In this document: positions 16,688-25,970 of the stretch, piece by piece
Layout: each line of letters begins with the position of its first letter
Position numbering within the stretch: position 1 is the first letter of the stretch
Assembly: GCA_045810625.1 (NCBI GenBank)
Contig: JBJMVQ010000049.1
Location: forward strand, 75,102-139,101
Origin: JACQFZ01 sp045810625
GTDB taxonomy: Bacteria; Pseudomonadota; Gammaproteobacteria; Acidiferrobacterales; Sulfurifustaceae
Reading direction: 5' to 3'
DNA length: 64,000 bases
The notes under the pieces: model-generated
What the model was told of the DNA's origin: nothing
Databases searched by the model: none
What the model saw: only the letters and a program-made list of their open reading frames with translations
Made by a program: the position numbers and the translations under genes

Positions 16688-18025
16688 ATGAGCTCATCGC
16701 TATTAGAGGGCGTCACGGTCCTCGATTTCTCCGAATACATCGCCGGGCCGTATTGCGCCTCGCTGCTCGCGGATTTCGGCGCGCGCGTCATCAAGATCGA
16801 GCCGCCCGACGGCGCGGAGGAGCGTCGTCTGGGCACGTGGGCGCGATATCGCGGCAACAGCCGCATGTCGCTCGCGTTCAATCGGGGCAAAGAGAGCCTG
16901 AGCGTCGATCTGCGCCAACCCGCGGGGCGGGAGATCGTGCACAAGCTCGTCGCGCACGCCGATGTCGTCGTACAGAATTTCGTGCCGGGCGCCGCCGAGA
17001 AGCTCGGCATCGACTACGAAACGCTCGCGCGCATCAACAAGGGAATCATTTTTCTGTCCAGTACCGCGTTCGGCGACGTCGGGCCGTACCGGAAGCGCAA
17101 AGGCTTCGACATCATCGGGCATGCCGCGTCCGGCGTAATGTCGAATTACGCCGACGAGGAGGGCACGCCGCGCGGCCCGGGCGCGATTCCTTACATCGAC
17201 CTCGGCACCGGCATGATGAACGCGCTCGCGATCGTGAGCGCTTTGTACTATCGCAACCGGACCGGCGAGGGGCAGAAGATCGAGACGTCGCTCTTCAGCA
17301 CGGGGATGGCGCTGCAAGCACAGAACCTGATTCACATCGATCAGCTCGACGCGCATCAGCATCAAGAGGAGGTGCGGATCCTGAAGACCGCGCACCAGGA
17401 AGGAAAGAAGCACACCCACATCATGGACGAGTTCGCCGAGATGCGTCTGCGCGCGGACCTGCCGGACACCGCGCGGCCGATCGAAGTGCCGGATTGTTTG
17501 CACCGCCCGACCGACCGGCAGGTTTATGCCTACTACCGCGTCTACGAGACGGGCGACGGTTATTTGAGCATCGCCGCGCTCAATCGAGGCCAGCGCGAGA
17601 AGATGTGCGCGGCGCTCGGCGTCGTCGACAAGCACGTTGCAAAGGACGTCGGCGATCTTTCCGACGAAGCGTACTTCGAGCAGAAGGCGGTGATGCACAC
17701 GATCGCGGAGCACCTGAAACAAAACACAACCGCGCACTGGCTACAGGTGCTCGAAACCGCCGGCGTGCCGTGCGGACGAGTAAATTACCGTTCGGACCTC
17801 TACACCGACCCGCAAGCGCAGACGCTCGGAATGATCTGGGAGCTAAAGAACCGCGACCTCGGCACCTACAAAGCGAGCGGCAATCCGATTCGATTCAGCA
17901 AAACGCCCGTCGCGCCCGGCCCCGGCGCGCCGTCGCTCGGCGAGAACACGGAAGCGATTTTGCGGGAGTTGGGGTATGGGGCGGAGGAGATCGAGCGACT
18001 ATTGACGGTAGCTGTCGCCAAATAG
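16688..18025 (+). CDS. Class III CoA-transferase (CaiB/BaiF family)
   Basis: A 445-residue protein of the CaiB/BaiF (formyl-CoA transferase) family. It opens LLEGVTVLDFSEYIAGPYC, continues ADFGARVIKIEPPDGAE and SLAFNRGKESLSVDL, and has ADVVVQNFVPGAAEKLGIDY. The catalytic Asp of the family is expected in the YIDLGTG segment (residues about 178-184). These enzymes move CoA between carboxylic acids. At 445 residues it is longer than typical (about 400), with an extra stretch after QLDAHQHQEE. The ATG follows AAAGGGG. It probably activates an acid for catabolism. Confidence 0.9.
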   Translation: MSSSLLEGVTVLDFSEYIAGPYCASLLADFGARVIKIEPPDGAEERRLGTWARYRGNSRMSLAFNRGKESLSVDLRQPAGREIVHKLVAHADVVVQNFVPGAAEKLGIDYETLARINKGIIFLSSTAFGDVGPYRKRKGFDIIGHAASGVMSNYADEEGTPRGPGAIPYIDLGTGMMNALAIVSALYYRNRTGEGQKIETSLFSTGMALQAQNLIHIDQLDAHQHQEEVRILKTAHQEGKKHTHIMDEFAEMRLRADLPDTARPIEVPDCLHRPTDRQVYAYYRVYETGDGYLSIAALNRGQREKMCAALGVVDKHVAKDVGDLSDEAYFEQKAVMHTIAEHLKQNTTAHWLQVLETAGVPCGRVNYRSDLYTDPQAQTLGMIWELKNRDLGTYKASGNPIRFSKTPVAPGPGAPSLGENTEAILRELGYGAEEIERLLTVAVAK

Positions 18026-18257
18026 GGATCAATCCGACAGGTTAGCCCTAACAACTCGGCCTGACGCCATAAAGTTGCCAGCGATTGGTCCTGCATAAGT
18101 CCCCGAGGTAATCGCTCGCATTCTTAACGCGAATGTCGTTTTACGTGCCTTCGCGCCGTTGCGTTATGGTCACGATCAACTTTAACCTGCCCTACACTCG
18201 TAATGCATATTTATAAGAACTAACTGATCTGCGCGTCGTGCGATGTGCTGTTACACA

Positions 18258-18761
18258 ATGGAAATTTTCACTGTACACGAGCTAGACGTAAGAACTGAGA
18301 AAGAGTTTCTCGCTGTTGTTAAGCAGCTATGGCGAGAAAACTCGGCGACGCTCGGCTTTTTCCCTGAAGGAGCCTTTGACGAGTACGCCGCAAAGCGACA
18401 AATACTCATTGCGACTACGCCCTCTGGTAAGTGCGTTGGGTACCTGTTATATCGCGTATCCCGCAACTTTGTAGTCATCGTTCATCTTTGTGTACGCGCT
18501 TCATACCGTAGTCAGCACGTCGCCCGGAGTCTGATTGAGAAGTTAAAACAGGTGACGCACACGTTGCGCGGTATCCGATTGAGCTGCAGACGTGATTTTC
18601 ATGTATCGAAAGTCTGGCCAAATTCGGGTTCGTGGCCCTCGCAGATCGTCCCGGAAGAGGCTCGGACGCAAAAACTCTTACCGTCTGGGGTCTCGACTAT
18701 CAGCATCCAGATTTATTTTCCAAAGTTTTCGATCCCACACTCTCCGACAAGATTCTTGTAG
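18258..18761 (+). CDS. GNAT acetyltransferase domain, 5' part of a frameshifted GNAT-PIN gene
   Basis: Residues 1-121 from ATG 18258 read as a GNAT acetyltransferase: SGKCVGYLLYRVSRNFVVIVHLCV, then the acetyl-CoA loop region ASYRSQHVARSLIEKL (canonical RGxGxG/A is modified to YRSQHVA), and RLSCRRDFHVSKVWP. At 18620 the natural continuation KFGFVALADRPGRG, typical of a GNAT end, is in the -1 frame and runs into the PIN gene. Everything after 18620 in this frame to 18761 is probably not real protein. One missing A in the run at 18620-18622 would restore a single protein of about 706 residues. The start could also be the ATG at 18243. GC is low: 25 of 60 bases from 18241. Confidence 0.7.
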   Translation: MEIFTVHELDVRTEKEFLAVVKQLWRENSATLGFFPEGAFDEYAAKRQILIATTPSGKCVGYLLYRVSRNFVVIVHLCVRASYRSQHVARSLIEKLKQVTHTLRGIRLSCRRDFHVSKVWPNSGSWPSQIVPEEARTQKLLPSGVSTISIQIYFPKFSIPHSPTRFL

Positions 18762-20377
18762 TAATAGACGCAAACATATTCTTCGATTTCGTTAGTGAAG
18801 ATGATATCGATAGCGAGGAGTCTCGGGCGCTCATCGCGGATTGGATGTTAGCGAATATCGAGCTATGTGTGACTCCCGAATTACTGAACGAGATAGATCG
18901 ACAGGACGACGCGGCCGTGCGTCATCGCGAACGTAAGCGCGCGATGAATTTTAGATTGATCGAGAGTTCACCCAGCGCACGTGAGGAAGCGGAAATCGTA
19001 CTAAAAGGACTGCTTCCTTCGCCCCTTGGTCCCCAAGATGAATCGGATCTAAGGCAACTTGCTTATGCTATAGCGGGCGACGCCAAGTTTTTTGTGACAA
19101 GGGACGACTATCTATTGTCTTTGGCGGATCCTATCTACGCGAAGTTTGGCGTTTGGGTACTAAGGCCGGCGGAATTGGTCATCCACCTAGACACCCTGGA
19201 GAGCGAAACAGACTATCTTCCGGTGCGGCTTGCGGGAACAAGCCTTTCAACTCGTTTGATCACAACCGGAGAGTTGGAACGACTGGTAAACGTGTTCCAG
19301 CAAAGCCAGGCTGGTGAGACCCAGGCAGATCTTCGCAGAAGAATACTGCGATTCATGGCGGACCCGCATCGATACAACTGTCGAGTGATACAAGACGAGA
19401 ACTCGGATCTGCTTGCCTTATATGTTCAGGCCACTGAGGGCGCAAGAACTGATATCGATGAAGTGCCGATTTTTAGGGTAAAGAGATTCACTCTCGAAAA
19501 AACATTGGCGAGGTGTCTACTAACACAAATGCATCTTTCACGTTGTAAAGACGGGCTGAAACTGACCGTTATTTCAGACCCTTTTCTTCCGCCAGCTTCC
19601 ATCGCAGCTCTTAGTGATTCCGGTTTTGTCTCATCGGATGGTGCATGGATTAAGGTCGGGGTTCCAGCCATAGGAACGTCAAGTGACGTTGCCCGGTTCC
19701 TGCTGCGGTTCGCAAAAGATTCGTTAACGTCTACTAATAAGGAGAGAATCGAACAGGTCGCTACGAGGGTGGAAGCGATAACAAGGGACCAGCCAATTCT
19801 CGCGGTGGAGATCGAGAAGGCACTTTGGCCGGTCAAAATAACTAATTTCCCAATGTCTAGCTATATTGTGCCTATTCAGCCTGCATGGGCGAAGGATTTG
19901 TTTGACGAACAGCTCGCGAGGCAGGACTTATTTGGTGCGCGAATTGATCTTGCCCTGCAACAAGAAGGCGTGTATTACCGCAAGAACTATTTTGGAGCGC
20001 CGATCGTACCGTCCCGAATTCTTTGGTACGTGAGTCATGCGGATGGTTTTGGTGGATCGGGGATGTTGCGAGCGTGCTCAATTCTGGAGGAGGTCGTGAC
20101 AGGAAAACCGAAAGACCTCTTCCGCAGGTTTCGACGGTTGGGAGTGTATGAATGGAGGGACGTGTATGAAACAGCGGGCCGAAAGATCGATACGAATATT
20201 ATGGCTCTTCGTTTCGGACATACGGAGACGCTCGAGCAGCCAATTGCGTGGACTGCGCTCAAAGAGGTTCTAACGCGACGGGGAGTTAAAACTAATGTAC
20301 GTTCTCCCGTTTCGATAACGATAGACACCTTCGTGGAGCTTTACCGATTGGGTAGGCCTTATGCCAAGCATATTTAG
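18632..20377 (+). CDS. PIN RNase-domain protein with GNAT-like and ASCH/PUA-like C-terminal regions
   Basis: The 581-codon frame opens after a TGA at 18593. The GTG at 18632 is not a credible start, since GNAT homology begins at 18620. Residues 40-170 are a PIN nuclease domain with all acidic positions: VVIDANIFF (D46), TPELLNEI (E87), DESDLRQLAYAI (D139), FVTRDD (D158). Residues about 240-360 again look like GNAT: DLLALYV, then an RFTLEKTLARCLLTQM helix, LKLTVISDPF and a GF..SDGAWIKV end. Residues about 410-575 resemble an ASCH/PUA-like RNA-binding fold (SRILWYVS, GSGMLRACSILEEV, IMALRFG). It overlaps the ASCH gene by 17 bases. VapC-like RNA cleavage is the likely chemistry; the rest is inference. 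Confidence 0.75.
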   Translation: MALADRPGRGSDAKTLTVWGLDYQHPDLFSKVFDPTLSDKILVVIDANIFFDFVSEDDIDSEESRALIADWMLANIELCVTPELLNEIDRQDDAAVRHRERKRAMNFRLIESSPSAREEAEIVLKGLLPSPLGPQDESDLRQLAYAIAGDAKFFVTRDDYLLSLADPIYAKFGVWVLRPAELVIHLDTLESETDYLPVRLAGTSLSTRLITTGELERLVNVFQQSQAGETQADLRRRILRFMADPHRYNCRVIQDENSDLLALYVQATEGARTDIDEVPIFRVKRFTLEKTLARCLLTQMHLSRCKDGLKLTVISDPFLPPASIAALSDSGFVSSDGAWIKVGVPAIGTSSDVARFLLRFAKDSLTSTNKERIEQVATRVEAITRDQPILAVEIEKALWPVKITNFPMSSYIVPIQPAWAKDLFDEQLARQDLFGARIDLALQQEGVYYRKNYFGAPIVPSRILWYVSHADGFGGSGMLRACSILEEVVTGKPKDLFRRFRRLGVYEWRDVYETAGRKIDTNIMALRFGHTETLEQPIAWTALKEVLTRRGVKTNVRSPVSITIDTFVELYRLGRPYAKHI

Positions 20378-20804
20378 AACCGTTGACCGAGCGCTGTTGT
20401 TGTCTGTGCGACCAAAATATGCAGAGAAATTGTTGCGTGGCGAAAAGCGAGTAGAGCTTCGACGGACTCGCCCCAAAGTAAGTCGCGGCGACTTAGTCTT
20501 GATCTACGAATCTTCGCCGACTATGGCGCTAGTGGGCTATGGAATAGTCAATAAGGTGATGTCTTCCGCATCGGCGAACCTTCTATGGCCTCGCGTTCGC
20601 AATCGGGCGGGGATAGTACGAAAGGAATTCGACTGGTATTTCTCTGGTGCAACCAGAGTCTTTGCAATCGAGTTCAGTGAAATAAAAACTCTACGAGAAC
20701 CAGTCTGGCTGAACAAGCTTCGGAGACTATGGAACGGATTTCATCCGCCTCAAACCTACCGGTACGTTTCTAGGGAGCAAATGAATTTAGTTTTTGGTAC
20801 TTAG
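20361..20804 (+). CDS. ASCH domain protein
   Basis: A 147-residue protein matching the ASCH (PUA-like) fold: ALLLSVRPKYAEKLLRGEKRVELRRTRP, GDLVLIYESSP, ALVGYGIV, and a strand FAIEFSEIKTLREPV before the end. The G-x-K-x-x-E-x-R motif is the family hallmark. ASCH proteins bind RNA or modified nucleotides. Its ATG lies inside the end of the PIN gene, so translation is coupled and the two products likely act together, perhaps as effector and regulator or RNA adaptor. It shares the low GC of the island. Confidence 0.82.
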   Translation: MPSIFRTVDRALLLSVRPKYAEKLLRGEKRVELRRTRPKVSRGDLVLIYESSPTMALVGYGIVNKVMSSASANLLWPRVRNRAGIVRKEFDWYFSGATRVFAIEFSEIKTLREPVWLNKLRRLWNGFHPPQTYRYVSREQMNLVFGT

Positions 20805-20825
20805 GCCCGATTGTCGACAAAACGG

Positions 20826-21758
20826 TCAAAACGAGACGTTGAAGCTCACCAACTGCGCACTCCCCCCGTTCCGTATCGCCGCGACGCCAGCCAGTACGTT
20901 GACCCAGTAGTGCAGCGCCGCGCCTTCGCTCGCCTCGTAACCGTTGCGCTGGTGCAGCCAGCCCAGATACACGCCGGCGAGGGTTGCCTGCGCAGCGTTC
21001 GCGGTCTGTCCCTGGCCGCTGTGCGACAGGCCGAAGATAACGGACGAAATCGCTAAACCCCAGTTGTCGCCGTAGCGGTCGCTGAACTCGTTATTCAGAA
21101 AGCCGCGAAACATCGCTTCCTCGCCCACGGCGGTCATCTCGTTCGCAATGAAGGTGAAAGCGTAGAGATCGTTTTTGCTCACGTCGTTGGCGCGATCGAC
21201 GCGGTAGCGGTTGCTTCCGCTGAACGCGGCGACGGCTTGAATGGCGATGGGGATGAAGGTCGTCGGGCGCGAGAGATACTGAAACGAGAACGGCGCGGCG
21301 GCGAGATCGGTCAACGATTCGCGCGGCGCGGAGAGACGATAGCCGGAGTTGTCGCGGGCGCGTGCATCGCGATACGCCGCGTAGGAGGAATAGAGCGCCA
21401 TGTCGGTCGCGATCCGCGCGGCGTAGTCGTACTTGAGCGTCGTGCGGTTGATGAATTCACGATTGTTGGCCTCATCGAAACGCTCGTTCGTATCCAGGTA
21501 ATCGTCCTGCTGGCTGTAATGGACCGCGCCGAGCGCGGAAACGGCGAAGATGCCGAAGTGTGTCGCGGCCTCGTCGTAATCGCCGTTGCTCGCCTGCCCG
21601 AGCCCCGGAACCAGCAGACTCGCGAGTCCGGAAAGCGGAGGGTTCGCCGCGTTTGCCGAGCCGAGGCTGACGAGTGCAAGCGCGGCGGCGAGCAGCGCTC
21701 GAAGGCTGTTGATTCGTTCTCGTAAGCCGGTAGTCAAACGACGTTCGATGTCATGCAT
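20826..21758 (-). CDS. CPBP-family intramembrane metalloprotease
   Basis: Start at ATG 21758 (MHDIERRL), chosen over 21806 because the upstream extension is basic and unlike the family; length 310 residues. A signal-like segment (about 18-38) is followed by a soluble stretch with tyrosines and then the CPBP (Abi) motifs EEAMFRG (EExxxR), FGLSHS and HYWVN, which hold metal-binding Glu and His residues. Such proteases sit in the membrane and are linked to protein maturation or bacteriocin immunity. It lies next to the GNAT-PIN-ASCH island on the opposite strand but has host-like GC. Confidence 0.82.
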   Translation of the reverse strand: MHDIERRLTTGLRERINSLRALLAAALALVSLGSANAANPPLSGLASLLVPGLGQASNGDYDEAATHFGIFAVSALGAVHYSQQDDYLDTNERFDEANNREFINRTTLKYDYAARIATDMALYSSYAAYRDARARDNSGYRLSAPRESLTDLAAAPFSFQYLSRPTTFIPIAIQAVAAFSGSNRYRVDRANDVSKNDLYAFTFIANEMTAVGEEAMFRGFLNNEFSDRYGDNWGLAISSVIFGLSHSGQGQTANAAQATLAGVYLGWLHQRNGYEASEGAALHYWVNVLAGVAAIRNGGSAQLVSFNVSF

Positions 21759-21956
21759 CGAGAAATTCCATTTCAGTTTCGGTGGTTCGGTACGTCTACG
21801 TGTCACGGCATCAATTTATTTTGTAACAGTAAGGCAAAAGCGGCCAAGTTCGATTTCTCCTACGGCTACGCTCGATCGGGTCAATACGCAAACCGGGACA
21901 GACCGTAGTCGTATAGCCGTGTCGCTCCTAAAGCCGGCGCGGTAAGCTCACGGGAC

Positions 21957-23180
21957 ATGGCATTCCATCCGAAGCATCGCCCCGCCCTCCGCATTGACGG
22001 GCACGTGAGCGCGGGCTTTGAGCCCATGCGCGCCGTGTTTGCCGAGAACTTCGGGTGGCGACACGAACTCGGCGGCGCATGTTGCGCGTATTACCGAGGC
22101 GAGAAGGTCGTCGATCTGTGGGGCGGTGTGCGCAACAAATCGACGGAAGAGCCTTGGGAAGAGGACACGATGGTGCTGGTGTACTCGGCAACCAAGGGCC
22201 TCGCCGCGATGACGCTCGCGCTCGCTCATTCGCGCGGCTGGCTCGATTACGACGAGCGCGTCTGCACGTATTGGCCGGAGTTCGCTCAGCGGAGAAAAGA
22301 GCGAATGACGGTTCGTCAACTCCTGGCGCACCAAGGCGGTCTATTTGCTTTCGACGAGCCGGTGGACAAAAGCGTGGTTGCCGATCTCGATCGTCTGGCG
22401 ATCATCATGGCCCGGCAGCGACCGACGTGGGAGCCCGGCACACGGCAGGCTTATCACGCGCTCACGCTCGGCTTTTATCAGAGCGAGTTGCTGCGCCGGA
22501 TCGACCCGCGGCATCGCAGCCTCGGGCAGTTCTTTCAGGACGAAATCGCGACGCCGCTCGGGCTCGATTTCTACATCCGTCTGCCCGAATCGATCCCGAA
22601 TGCGAGACTGGCGACGCTCGCGAAACCCAGCGGTCCGTGGATGCCGCATGGGTTTCCGATCCGACTCATGATCACGATGTTCAATCGGCACTCGAACATC
22701 CATCGGGCGCTCGCGGTGAATCCCGGTTCCGAAGTGGTTCACGACGCGCGGCGCATCTACGCGCGCGACTTTGAAGTGCCGTCGGGCGGTGGTGTTGGCA
22801 CCGCGCGTGCTATCGCGCGCGCCTACAGCGTGTTCGCGACGGGAGGACGGGAACTTCAGTTGCGTCCGGAAACATTGGAGGAGTTGGCGGCACCGCCGAT
22901 TCCTCCGACGCACGGTTTCCAAGACGAGTGTCTGAAGGGCGATGTACGGTTTTCACTCGGCTTCACGAAGCCGAGTCCCATGTGGCCTTTCGGAACCGAA
23001 AGCTCGTTCGGAGCGCTGGGAGCAGGCGGCGCGATGGGCTTCGCCGACCCGAGGACCGGCATCGGCTACGGGTACGTCACCAGCCAGATGGGGACGTCGC
23101 TCACCGGTGATCCGCGGGACGTGGCACTTCGAAACGCGCTGCAGGCGATCATCTCATCGAAACGACATAGTGTCCTGTAG
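21957..23180 (+). CDS. Serine hydrolase of the beta-lactamase/EstB type
   Basis: A 407-residue class C beta-lactamase-fold esterase. The SxxK nucleophile motif is SATK (in LVYSATKGLAAM), the Tyr motif region is RQAYHALTLGF, and a late GALGAGGAMGFADP stands where KTG-type residues lie. WEPGT before the Tyr is typical of EstB-like esterases. There is no signal peptide, so it is cytoplasmic. It probably hydrolyses small esters or lactones. Monocistronic as far as I can see. Confidence 0.88.
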   Translation: MAFHPKHRPALRIDGHVSAGFEPMRAVFAENFGWRHELGGACCAYYRGEKVVDLWGGVRNKSTEEPWEEDTMVLVYSATKGLAAMTLALAHSRGWLDYDERVCTYWPEFAQRRKERMTVRQLLAHQGGLFAFDEPVDKSVVADLDRLAIIMARQRPTWEPGTRQAYHALTLGFYQSELLRRIDPRHRSLGQFFQDEIATPLGLDFYIRLPESIPNARLATLAKPSGPWMPHGFPIRLMITMFNRHSNIHRALAVNPGSEVVHDARRIYARDFEVPSGGGVGTARAIARAYSVFATGGRELQLRPETLEELAAPPIPPTHGFQDECLKGDVRFSLGFTKPSPMWPFGTESSFGALGAGGAMGFADPRTGIGYGYVTSQMGTSLTGDPRDVALRNALQAIISSKRHSVL

Positions 23181-23317
23181 AGATCTTTCCAAACCAGGTA
23201 GCGCCAGGCGATGCGTGTGTCGACCGAGCCCCGATCGTGCGTTTCGCGTCGGTGCGGGCCACAATCGTCGTTGGCGCACCTTGCCTATACTGACAAGAAC
23301 ATTAAAGCACGCAGCGA

Positions 23318-23680
23318 ATGACGGTAGGAAAGATCACTTTTCCACTCACCACCATCGTCTTGATAACGATCGTCAGTACGATCTATCAAGTACTGATTAC
23401 ATGTTATGGAGGTGAGGTATCGCCGAATGCCGCGAGACTTTACGTGATCTCGTATTCGTTCTTGGTCGCATGGTTCATCGAACTGGACCGTAAACAAAGA
23501 GCGGTTTCCGCACCCTTCGAATTCGCTGCCTTCGTCTTTTTTGCGTGGCCGGTCATCGCTCCCTACTATTTGTTCAAAACGCGACGCTGGTTCGGCCTGG
23601 GGCTGGGGCTCAACCTAATCATGTTTTCATTCGTCCCTGACATGGCCGCCCTCATCACCTATTTCCTGAAGGTGGGGTGA
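23318..23680 (+). CDS. Small membrane protein of unknown function
   Basis: A 120-residue protein with about four hydrophobic helices (residues 8-28, 42-55, 67-88 and 92-116) and polar turns ELDRKQR and KTRRWF. No conserved motif recognised. The ATG has a modest ACGGTAGG context but coding character is convincing. No obvious partner genes. Confidence 0.6.
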   Translation: MTVGKITFPLTTIVLITIVSTIYQVLITCYGGEVSPNAARLYVISYSFLVAWFIELDRKQRAVSAPFEFAAFVFFAWPVIAPYYLFKTRRWFGLGLGLNLIMFSFVPDMAALITYFLKVG

Positions 23681-23846
23681 ATTCGTCTTCGACCGCATCG
23701 CCTCCTTGGGTATGTGATCGGCGCGGGAAAAAGGAAGGCATCGACCGGCGGGCGGTGCCGTTATGCACCGATGCCGGCGATGCGCAGGATTCGCCATCTC
23801 ACGGGAGCAACAAAGAGGTCGAAGTGCTCGAAAGCTGTGGAGTTCG

Positions 23847-24506
23847 TCACCCCTCGACCTTCATCTTTTTGCGGCGCGCTAGTTCGGCCTCCGTCGGCGG
23901 TTCCAGCTGAAACGATCCGGTACGAACTTCTCCGGCCGGCACGTACGTGTTGATCGCGACGCCTGTCGTCGACACTTTGCTGTCGACGAGCTGCAACGCG
24001 ACGGGAACCGTGCCGGTGCCGAACAGCCGCTTGCCGCGGCCGAGCACCACCGGAAATATCAAGAGTTTGAACTCGTCGATCAGCTGGTGGGCCAGCAACG
24101 TTTGAATCAGCTGGCTGCTGCCTTGAAGAAGCAGGGTGGGGCCGTCTTGTTGTTTGAGATACGCAATTTCGGCCGCGACATTGCTGTCGATTGCAATCGA
24201 ATTTTTCCAGGTGAGCGGTTCCGTCGACGACGTGACGACGTACTTGTTGGTGGCGTTGAACGCTTTCGCGATGGGGTCGTCGACATAGGGCCAGTGCGCG
24301 GCAAAAATCTCGTAGGTCTTGCGGCCCAGCAGCAGCTCAAACGGCGCGGAAAATACCTCTCCCATGGCCTGCCCCATGAGTTCGTCCCAGTAGTGGAACG
24401 TCCAGCCGCCGAAGGTGAAGCCGCCGGTGGGGTCCTCTTCGGGTCCGCCCGGCGCCTGCATCACGCCGTCCAAGCTCATAAAAGTCGCAGCGACAATCTT
24501 TCTCAT
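23847..24506 (-). CDS. Dihydrofolate reductase family protein (RibD C-terminal-like)
   Basis: A 219-residue protein from ATG 24506, with GGAG about 9 bases upstream. It begins MRKIVAATFMSLDGVMQAPGGPEED, then LLLGRKTYEIFA, KYVVTSST and DGPTLLLQGSSQLIQTLL, the layout of the YyaP/RibD-C DHFR-like family. These are NADPH-binding proteins of mostly unknown role, not the housekeeping folate enzyme. It is divergent from the SDR gene. Confidence 0.85.
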   Translation of the reverse strand: MRKIVAATFMSLDGVMQAPGGPEEDPTGGFTFGGWTFHYWDELMGQAMGEVFSAPFELLLGRKTYEIFAAHWPYVDDPIAKAFNATNKYVVTSSTEPLTWKNSIAIDSNVAAEIAYLKQQDGPTLLLQGSSQLIQTLLAHQLIDEFKLLIFPVVLGRGKRLFGTGTVPVALQLVDSKVSTTGVAINTYVPAGEVRTGSFQLEPPTEAELARRKKMKVEG

Positions 24507-24756
24507 ATCGGCACTCCGGTGATGGTCACGGTAACTCAAGGACGAATGGATCGTCTCCGATCCGACATCGCGAGAATCCGAAGCGCCTATTATCCGGTGC
24601 GCACCGGTTTGGGGGCCATTGGGGAGAGATTTTGCGATGGGGCGCACGCTCTGCGGCGGCTCGGCTTTGCCTCAAGGCGGCTGGGGGAGGCACGGGACCG
24701 CGAGAGCGTGGATGCGCGCAGCGAACACGAAGCAGGATGAGGGGTACCATAACGCT

Positions 24757-25674
24757 ATGCGTCACTCCGCCCGCTTCTCCATAATTGTGCTCGTCTTTGC
24801 GGCGGCCTCGGTCTTCGCCTCAACGAATTCGAGCGCCGATGCCGACGGCCAAGCACGGACCGCACAGGAGGGCAAACGAATGGTTGCGCTAGTCACCGGT
24901 TCCACGTCGGGGCTCGGTCACGAAGTGGCGCTTCGACTCGCCGCGCGCGGCATGCACGTCATCGTGCATGGACGCGATAGCGAGCGCGGCGAGGCGGTCG
25001 TGAAGGAAATCGAAAAGCGCGGCGGTAGCGCGCGCTTCTATTCGGCCGACTTCGCCCGGCTCGCTGAAGTTCGCCAATTCGCCGAGGACATCAAGCGGGA
25101 TTACGAGCGGCTGGATCTGCTGGTGAACAATGCCGGAATCGCGCTTTCCGGCGCGCCGCGCAAGCTCAGCGCCGACGGCTACGAGCTGCACTTCCAGGTG
25201 AATTATCTCTCGCATTTCCTGCTGACCGACCTGCTCCTGCCGCTGCTGAAGAAGAGCGCACCCGCTCGTATCGTGAACGTCGCCTCGGGCGCTCAGGCGC
25301 CGATCGATTTCAACGATCCGCAGATCGAGAAAAATTACAGCTCCTCGCGCGCCTACGCGCAGAGCAAGCTCGCGCAGATCACGTTCACCGTGACGCTTGC
25401 CGAGCAGCTAGAGGGCAGCGGCGTTACAACGTACAGCCTCCATCCCGCGACCTACATGGACACCAACATGGTGCGTAAGTCGGGAATCAAACCCTGGACC
25501 ACCGTCGATGAAGGAGCCGACGCGGTGATGCAACTCGTTACGCGGGATGACCTGAAGAATGGCGCCTACTTCAGCGGCATGACGCCGGCGAGAGCGCACG
25601 CACAGGCTTATGACCAAGAGGCGCGCGAGCGGCTTTGGGAGTTGAGCCGGAAACTCGTGTCGAAGGTGAACTGA
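24757..25674 (+). CDS. Short-chain dehydrogenase/reductase with N-terminal membrane anchor
   Basis: A 305-residue protein from ATG 24757 preceded by GAGGGG. Residues 8-28 form a hydrophobic segment that may be a signal or anchor. The SDR core follows: VTGSTSGLG (NAD(P) loop), NNAGIA, and the catalytic SRAYAQSK (Tyr-x-x-x-Lys) with an earlier VNVASGAQ serine. It resembles the retinol dehydrogenase/WW-domain oxidoreductase-like SDRs. An SDR with a leader segment is somewhat unusual; the in-frame MVALVTG at about residue 44 is an alternative cytoplasmic start. Confidence 0.85.
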   Translation: MRHSARFSIIVLVFAAASVFASTNSSADADGQARTAQEGKRMVALVTGSTSGLGHEVALRLAARGMHVIVHGRDSERGEAVVKEIEKRGGSARFYSADFARLAEVRQFAEDIKRDYERLDLLVNNAGIALSGAPRKLSADGYELHFQVNYLSHFLLTDLLLPLLKKSAPARIVNVASGAQAPIDFNDPQIEKNYSSSRAYAQSKLAQITFTVTLAEQLEGSGVTTYSLHPATYMDTNMVRKSGIKPWTTVDEGADAVMQLVTRDDLKNGAYFSGMTPARAHAQAYDQEARERLWELSRKLVSKVN

Positions 25675-25798
25675 CCGGCGGGTCGCTGTTCCGTCCTCAC
25701 GACAGAGGGTAAAAATTCGCAGAACAGGAATCGCGGTCATGCAGTGTCGGAAGCTGGCCGAGACTCCGGATTCCAGACCAGCCACCGCTCTGCGCTCT

Positions 25799-25970
25799 CT
25801 ATTTTTGTTGACGCGCGCTCCTCACGCCAAACCCCCTGCCTTCAACGCTGCTGTACGCCGCGCGCGCGGCGACGCGGTTCATGTAGTCCGCAAGCACGCG
25901 GGGCACTGTTACCCCCGTGAAGTTGGACCAGTTCCGCGATGCACACCTTCGATGCAAGAAAGGCGCGTGC
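25799..25970 (-). pseudogene. Possible C-terminal GST remnant
   Basis: The reverse frame reads NWSNFTGVTVPRVLADYMNR and then VAARAAYSSVEGRG to a stop at 25799, which resembles the last helices of glutathione S-transferases (LAAYxxRVAARPAVxxAL). The upstream part of the frame has no GST N-terminal domain. The rest of 25675-26155 shows no gene I can support. Confidence 0.35.

Noticed and set aside
18600..18640. Programmed -1 frameshift in the GNAT-PIN gene
   Set aside because: The zero-frame codons TGG CCA AAT do not form a slippery heptamer and I see no obvious downstream stem, so mutation or sequencing error is preferred.
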